Under the pieces are notes generated by a model that was not told the origin of the DNA, made no database searches, and worked only from the letters and a program-made list of their open reading frames with translations. The translations under genes and the position numbers were made by a program. Positions 60,910 through 64,000 of a DNA stretch of 64,000 bases are shown here, one piece after another. The stretch is taken from NCBI GenBank assembly GCA_036666555.1, contig JAVWVS010000008.1, positions 1 to 64,000 of the forward strand, read 5' to 3'. Within the stretch, counting starts at the first letter, position 1, and each line of letters begins with the position of its first letter. The DNA comes from UMGS1251 sp036666555 (GTDB taxonomy: Bacteria; Bacillota; Clostridia; Lachnospirales; Lachnospiraceae).

Positions 60910-61775
60910 AAATATTAGTGTTTATAGTGGTAATTATTTTACTGATATTGTGTGAGTGCATTAGGGAATTACGAAGATTTAAGATTACACATTATACAGT
61001 GACTTCAGCAAAATTATCAGAACTTTCCAAAGAAAAAAAAGTGATTTTATTAAGTGATTTGCATAACCATTGTTATGGTAAAAACAATGCGGATTTGATA
61101 CAAGCCATACAGAATCAGCAACCGGATATTATACTCATTGCAGGGGATATGCTGGTAGGAAAAAAAGGGGAATCGGTAGAGATTGCTGCGTCATTGATTG
61201 AAAGATTACCGAATATCTGTCCGGTTTGTTATGGAAATGGAAATCACGAGCAGCGCATGAAAGAACATCCTGAAAAATATGGAGACACCTATGTAAAATA
61301 TAAAAAGCGGCTGCAGGCTAGTGGTGTTATTTTCTTGGAAAACAACAGCCGTATTCGGATGATGGATGAAACGGTGCTGGAGATATATGGACTGGAACTT
61401 CCTATGACCTGTTATGAAAAGTTTAAGAAAGAGAAGCTTATGCAAAAAACAATGGTGAAATGTCTGGGAACCAGTAATGCCAATTTATATCAAATTTTAA
61501 TTGCCCATAATCCCATTTATTTTGAGGCATACCGAACATGGGGAGCAGATTTGGTCGTATCCGGACATTTACATGGAGGAGTGGCAAGAATTCCCGGATG
61601 GCGGGGAGTGATTACCCCTCAAGGATTTTTATTCCCCCCATATTCCGGAGAGAAGACAACAAAAGAGCAGTCTACTATTGTGGTCAGTAAAGGGCTTGGG
61701 ACACATACGGTGAATTTGAGAGTATGTAATCCGGCAGAAGTGGTAGTGATTCATTTACAAAGTGAGGAAAAATAA
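60906..61775 (+). CDS. Membrane-anchored calcineurin-like metallophosphoesterase
   Basis: 289 aa with an N-terminal membrane segment (about 1-17) and the metallophosphoesterase motifs LLSDLHNHC, IAGDMLVG, YGNGNHEQR and VVSGHLHGG. This resembles YkuE/YaeI-type enzymes, some of which act on lipid-linked phosphates. The substrate is not evident. Translation is probably coupled to the HAD gene, and scpA starts 3 bases after its stop. Confidence 0.88.
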   Translation: MKILVFIVVIILLILCECIRELRRFKITHYTVTSAKLSELSKEKKVILLSDLHNHCYGKNNADLIQAIQNQQPDIILIAGDMLVGKKGESVEIAASLIERLPNICPVCYGNGNHEQRMKEHPEKYGDTYVKYKKRLQASGVIFLENNSRIRMMDETVLEIYGLELPMTCYEKFKKEKLMQKTMVKCLGTSNANLYQILIAHNPIYFEAYRTWGADLVVSGHLHGGVARIPGWRGVITPQGFLFPPYSGEKTTKEQSTIVVSKGLGTHTVNLRVCNPAEVVVIHLQSEEK

Positions 61776-61777
61776 AT

Positions 61778-62521
61778 ATGGGTATCCCTATAAAATTACA
61801 GGCATTTGAAGGACCGTTAGATTTGTTACTTCATCTGATTGATAAAAACAAAATAGATATTTACGACATCCCCATTGTGGAAATTACCAATCAGTATATG
61901 ACTTATATTCGAGGGATGCAGGCAGAAGATTTAAATGTAATGAGTGAATTTCTGTTGATGGCCGCTACACTTTTAGATATTAAATGTAGAATGCTATTAC
62001 CGAAAGAAGTGAACGAAGAAGGGGAAGAAGAGGACCCCCGACAGGAACTGGTAGAACAGTTACTGCAATATAAGATGTATAAATATATGTCCTATGAATT
62101 ACGGGATCGGCAAATGGAAGGGGAACGCCTTTTATATAAAGAGGCAACGATTCCAAAAGAAGTGGCAGAGTATGTGGAACCGGTGAATCTGGATGAATTA
62201 CTGGGTGATTTGACGCTGACAAAGATCAATGGGATTTTTAAAGATATTATGAAACGACAAACGGATAAAATAGATCCGGTTCGGAGTAAATTTGGTACGA
62301 TTGAAAAAGAAGAAGTGAATCTGCCTGAAAAATTATCCTTTGTGGAAGAATATGCTATGACACATAAACGGTTCAGTTTTCGCGCATTATTGGAAAAACA
62401 AAGTTCTAAAATGCAGATTGTTGTTACTTTTTTAGCCGTGTTGGAATTAATGAAGATGGGTACACTTTTCGTAGAACAGGAAGATACATTTGAAGATATT
62501 ATCATTACATCTCAGGTATAA
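61778..62521 (+). CDS. scpA: Segregation and condensation protein A
   Basis: Kleisin subunit that bridges SMC heads in the bacterial condensin complex. 247 aa with FEGPLDLLLHLIDKNKIDIYDIPIVEIT at the N-terminus (SMC neck binding), a middle linker with EEGEEEDPRQELVEQLLQYK, and a C-terminal winged helix (RFSFRALLEKQSSKMQIVVTFLAVLELMKMG). smc itself is not in the window. Confidence 0.95.
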   Translation: MGIPIKLQAFEGPLDLLLHLIDKNKIDIYDIPIVEITNQYMTYIRGMQAEDLNVMSEFLLMAATLLDIKCRMLLPKEVNEEGEEEDPRQELVEQLLQYKMYKYMSYELRDRQMEGERLLYKEATIPKEVAEYVEPVNLDELLGDLTLTKINGIFKDIMKRQTDKIDPVRSKFGTIEKEEVNLPEKLSFVEEYAMTHKRFSFRALLEKQSSKMQIVVTFLAVLELMKMGTLFVEQEDTFEDIIITSQV

Positions 62522-62535
62522 GGAGAAGGACAGAA

Positions 62536-63105
62536 ATGGAAATCAAAAAAATAGAGGCAATCATAGAAGCTGTTTTATTTACCATGGGAGATTCGGTGGA
62601 GGTTGCTCAGATTGCAGCGGCTATTGAGCAGGATGTGGAAACTACAAAGAAGATCATTCATAATATGATGGATGGCTATGAGGAAGCCCAGCGTGGTGTC
62701 CGCATTCTTGAACTTGAGAATGCATATCAGATGTGTACGAAGACAGAACTATATGAGTATTTGATTCGTGTTGCGAAGCAACCTAAAAAATACGTACTGA
62801 CAGAGGTGCAGTTAGAGACTCTTTCCATTGTTGCTTACCGTCAGCCGGTTACCAAGTTAGAAATAGAAAAAATCCGAGGCGTAAAATCAGACCATGCAGT
62901 CAACCGTCTGATTGAATATAATCTTATTTGTGAAGTGGGAAGAATGGATGCCCCGGGCAGACCAATCTTGCTTGGTACCACAGAAGAGTTCTTACGACGG
63001 TTTGGCGTACATTCCGTAGAAGACCTGCCTACACTGAATCCAGAACAGATGGAAGGATTTAAGGAAGAAGCAGAAGAAGAAATACAGCTAAAGCTAGAGA
63101 TATAG
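62536..63105 (+). CDS. scpB: Segregation and condensation protein B
   Basis: Winged-helix dimer that binds the ScpA linker in the SMC complex. 189 aa with IEAVLFTMGDSVEVAQIAAAIE, the second winged helix LTEVQLETLSIVAYRQPVTKLEIEKIRGVKSDHAVNRLIEYNLI, and GRMDAPGRPILLGTTEEFLRRFGV. ATG 62536 follows AAGGAGAAGG. Standard neighbour of scpA. Confidence 0.95.
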   Translation: MEIKKIEAIIEAVLFTMGDSVEVAQIAAAIEQDVETTKKIIHNMMDGYEEAQRGVRILELENAYQMCTKTELYEYLIRVAKQPKKYVLTEVQLETLSIVAYRQPVTKLEIEKIRGVKSDHAVNRLIEYNLICEVGRMDAPGRPILLGTTEEFLRRFGVHSVEDLPTLNPEQMEGFKEEAEEEIQLKLEI

Positions 63106-63139
63106 AAACAGAAGGAAAAAGTCTTTTTTGGGGTGTTTG

Positions 63140-63175
63140 CACATAGATATGATATCGATGGAACTATGTGAGGAG
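63140..63175 (+). promoter_or_regulatory. Hairpin overlapping a ribosome-binding site
   Basis: CACATAG (63140-63146) can pair with CTATGTG (63164-63170). The 3' arm runs into GAGGAG (63170-63175), the ribosome site of the next gene, so folding could limit its translation. Confidence 0.3.
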
Positions 63176-63178
63176 CCT

Positions 63179-64000
63179 ATGCGAAGACTTTTTTTAATGG
63201 GTTTGATGGTAACAATGATTACGGTATCCATACCGGCACAAGAGACAAGAGCCGAAGAAGAGACTAAAATCGATTCCTTATATGCGCAATCAGCAGTGTT
63301 GATGGATGGGGAGACCGGTAGAATTCTTTATGAAAAAAATGGATATGAAACAAAACCGATGGCAAGCACCACGAAGATTATGACATGTATCATTGCTCTG
63401 GAAAATGGAAATTTAGAAGACGTAATTACAGTTAGTGCATATGCGGCTTCCAGACCCAAAGTACATTTGGGAATGAGGAGCGGAGAACAATTTTATCTAA
63501 AGGATCTGTTGTATTCGTTAATGTTAGAATCTCATAATGACAGTGCTGTTGCTATTGCAGAGCAAATAGGGGGTTCGGTGGAAACATTTGCAGGGCTTAT
63601 GAATGAAAAAGCGAAAAAAATTGGTTGTGAACATACTTATTTCATTACACCAAATGGTCTGGATGCCTCCGATGAACGAGGAATTCATGGTACAACAGCA
63701 GCAGAATTAGCTTACATAATGAGATACTGTATGATGGAATCTCCAAAAAAAGAGGAATTTTTAAAAATCACGGGAACAAAGGAATATTCTTTTCAGGATG
63801 TGTCAGGGGAACGAAATTTTTCCTGTAATAATCACAATGCATTTTTAGGGATGATGGAGGGAGCCGTATCTGGGAAAACCGGATTTACAGGAGATGCCGG
63901 ATACTGCTATGTAGGAGCTTTGAGACGGGATGGAAAAACATTGATTGTGGCATTACTGGCCTGTGGATGGCCCAATAATCGAAATGATAAGTGGAAAGAC
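63179..64000 (+). CDS. D-alanyl-D-alanine carboxypeptidase, 3' end cut by window
   Basis: Second S11-family penicillin-binding protein; 274 codons visible, open to the window end. Signal peptide about 1-25 (ending ETRA before EEET), catalytic Ser63-Thr-Thr-Lys66, SHN at 118-120 and KTG in SGKTGFTGDAGYCYVG. ATG 63179 follows GAGGAG by 3 bases. It shares architecture with the gene at 58856 but is clearly diverged, so the two are paralogues rather than a recent duplication. DacB/DacF assignment is not possible from this part. Confidence 0.9.
   Translation, partial: MRRLFLMGLMVTMITVSIPAQETRAEEETKIDSLYAQSAVLMDGETGRILYEKNGYETKPMASTTKIMTCIIALENGNLEDVITVSAYAASRPKVHLGMRSGEQFYLKDLLYSLMLESHNDSAVAIAEQIGGSVETFAGLMNEKAKKIGCEHTYFITPNGLDASDERGIHGTTAAELAYIMRYCMMESPKKEEFLKITGTKEYSFQDVSGERNFSCNNHNAFLGMMEGAVSGKTGFTGDAGYCYVGALRRDGKTLIVALLACGWPNNRNDKWKD

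Noticed and set aside
1..64000. Prophage, insertion sequences, tRNA or rRNA genes
   Set aside because: No integrase, transposase, terminal inverted repeats, cloverleaf or rRNA-like stretches were seen; intergenic gaps are all under 300 bases.

Overview
The window reads as chromosomal DNA of an endospore-forming, low-to-moderate-GC anaerobic Firmicute, most likely a Clostridia member close to Lachnospiraceae. The grounds are gpr-spoIIP, a full spoIIIAA-AH operon, spoIVB-spo0A, a monomeric [FeFe] hydrogenase, a short cobalamin methionine synthase without a reactivation domain, and strong Shine-Dalgarno sites with frequent TTG/GTG starts. Gene order matches the conserved Bacillus/Clostridium core (gpr-spoIIP; rimP-nusA-ylxR-ylxQ-infB-rbfA; truB-ribF-rpsO-pnp; spoIIIA...yqhY-nusB-xseAB-ispA-dxs-tlyA-argR-recN-spoIVB-spo0A). 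I see no tRNA, rRNA, insertion sequence, prophage or CRISPR array, and no gene-free stretch over 300 bases.

Layout. 1-1953: spore protease and engulfment hydrolase, the second with a sigma-E-like promoter. 2022-6201: a type IIA topoisomerase pair of ParE/ParC type. 6234-16255: the nusA-infB translation operon, running into nrnA, truB, ribF and a Na/Pi transporter; IF2 carries a striking Arg/Tyr-spaced tandem-repeat tail. 16283-18937: rpsO and pnp with structured leaders. 19020-20693: a sugar acetyltransferase converging on a membrane protein that resembles pentameric ligand-gated ion channels. 20873-25585: spoIIIA operon with an unusually short SpoIIIAF. 25688-38400: prfC, yqhY, nusB, exonuclease VII, isoprenoid genes, tlyA, nadK, argR, recN, spoIVB, spo0A. 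38468-44888: glycogen synthase, metF, metH, [FeFe] hydrogenase. 44992-48729: alaS, rpsU and a PF06541-type membrane protein. 48801-55662: aspartase with a divergent LysR regulator, a YbaK-like deacylase, a DUF1576 membrane protein with internal duplication, and a CtpE-like P-type ATPase. 55715-58786: nadABC. 58856-64000: two D,D-carboxypeptidases flanking a HAD phosphatase, a metallophosphoesterase and scpAB; the last gene is cut by the window end.

How it fits together. Most genes are housekeeping (transcription antitermination, translation initiation, ribosome maturation, mRNA decay, isoprenoid precursors, NAD synthesis, chromosome condensation) or sporulation (engulfment, the SpoIIIA-SpoIIQ channel, the SpoIVB sigma-K checkpoint, the Spo0A master regulator). 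Aspartate links two regions: aspartase makes fumarate and ammonia from it, while NadB uses it for quinolinate. The best candidates for new biology are the channel-like protein at 19602-20693, the IF2 repeat domain at 8863-9425, the duplicated DUF1576 transporter, and the mirror-image divergent promoters between aspA and its LysR neighbour. All family calls were made by eye from motifs; no database search was run.
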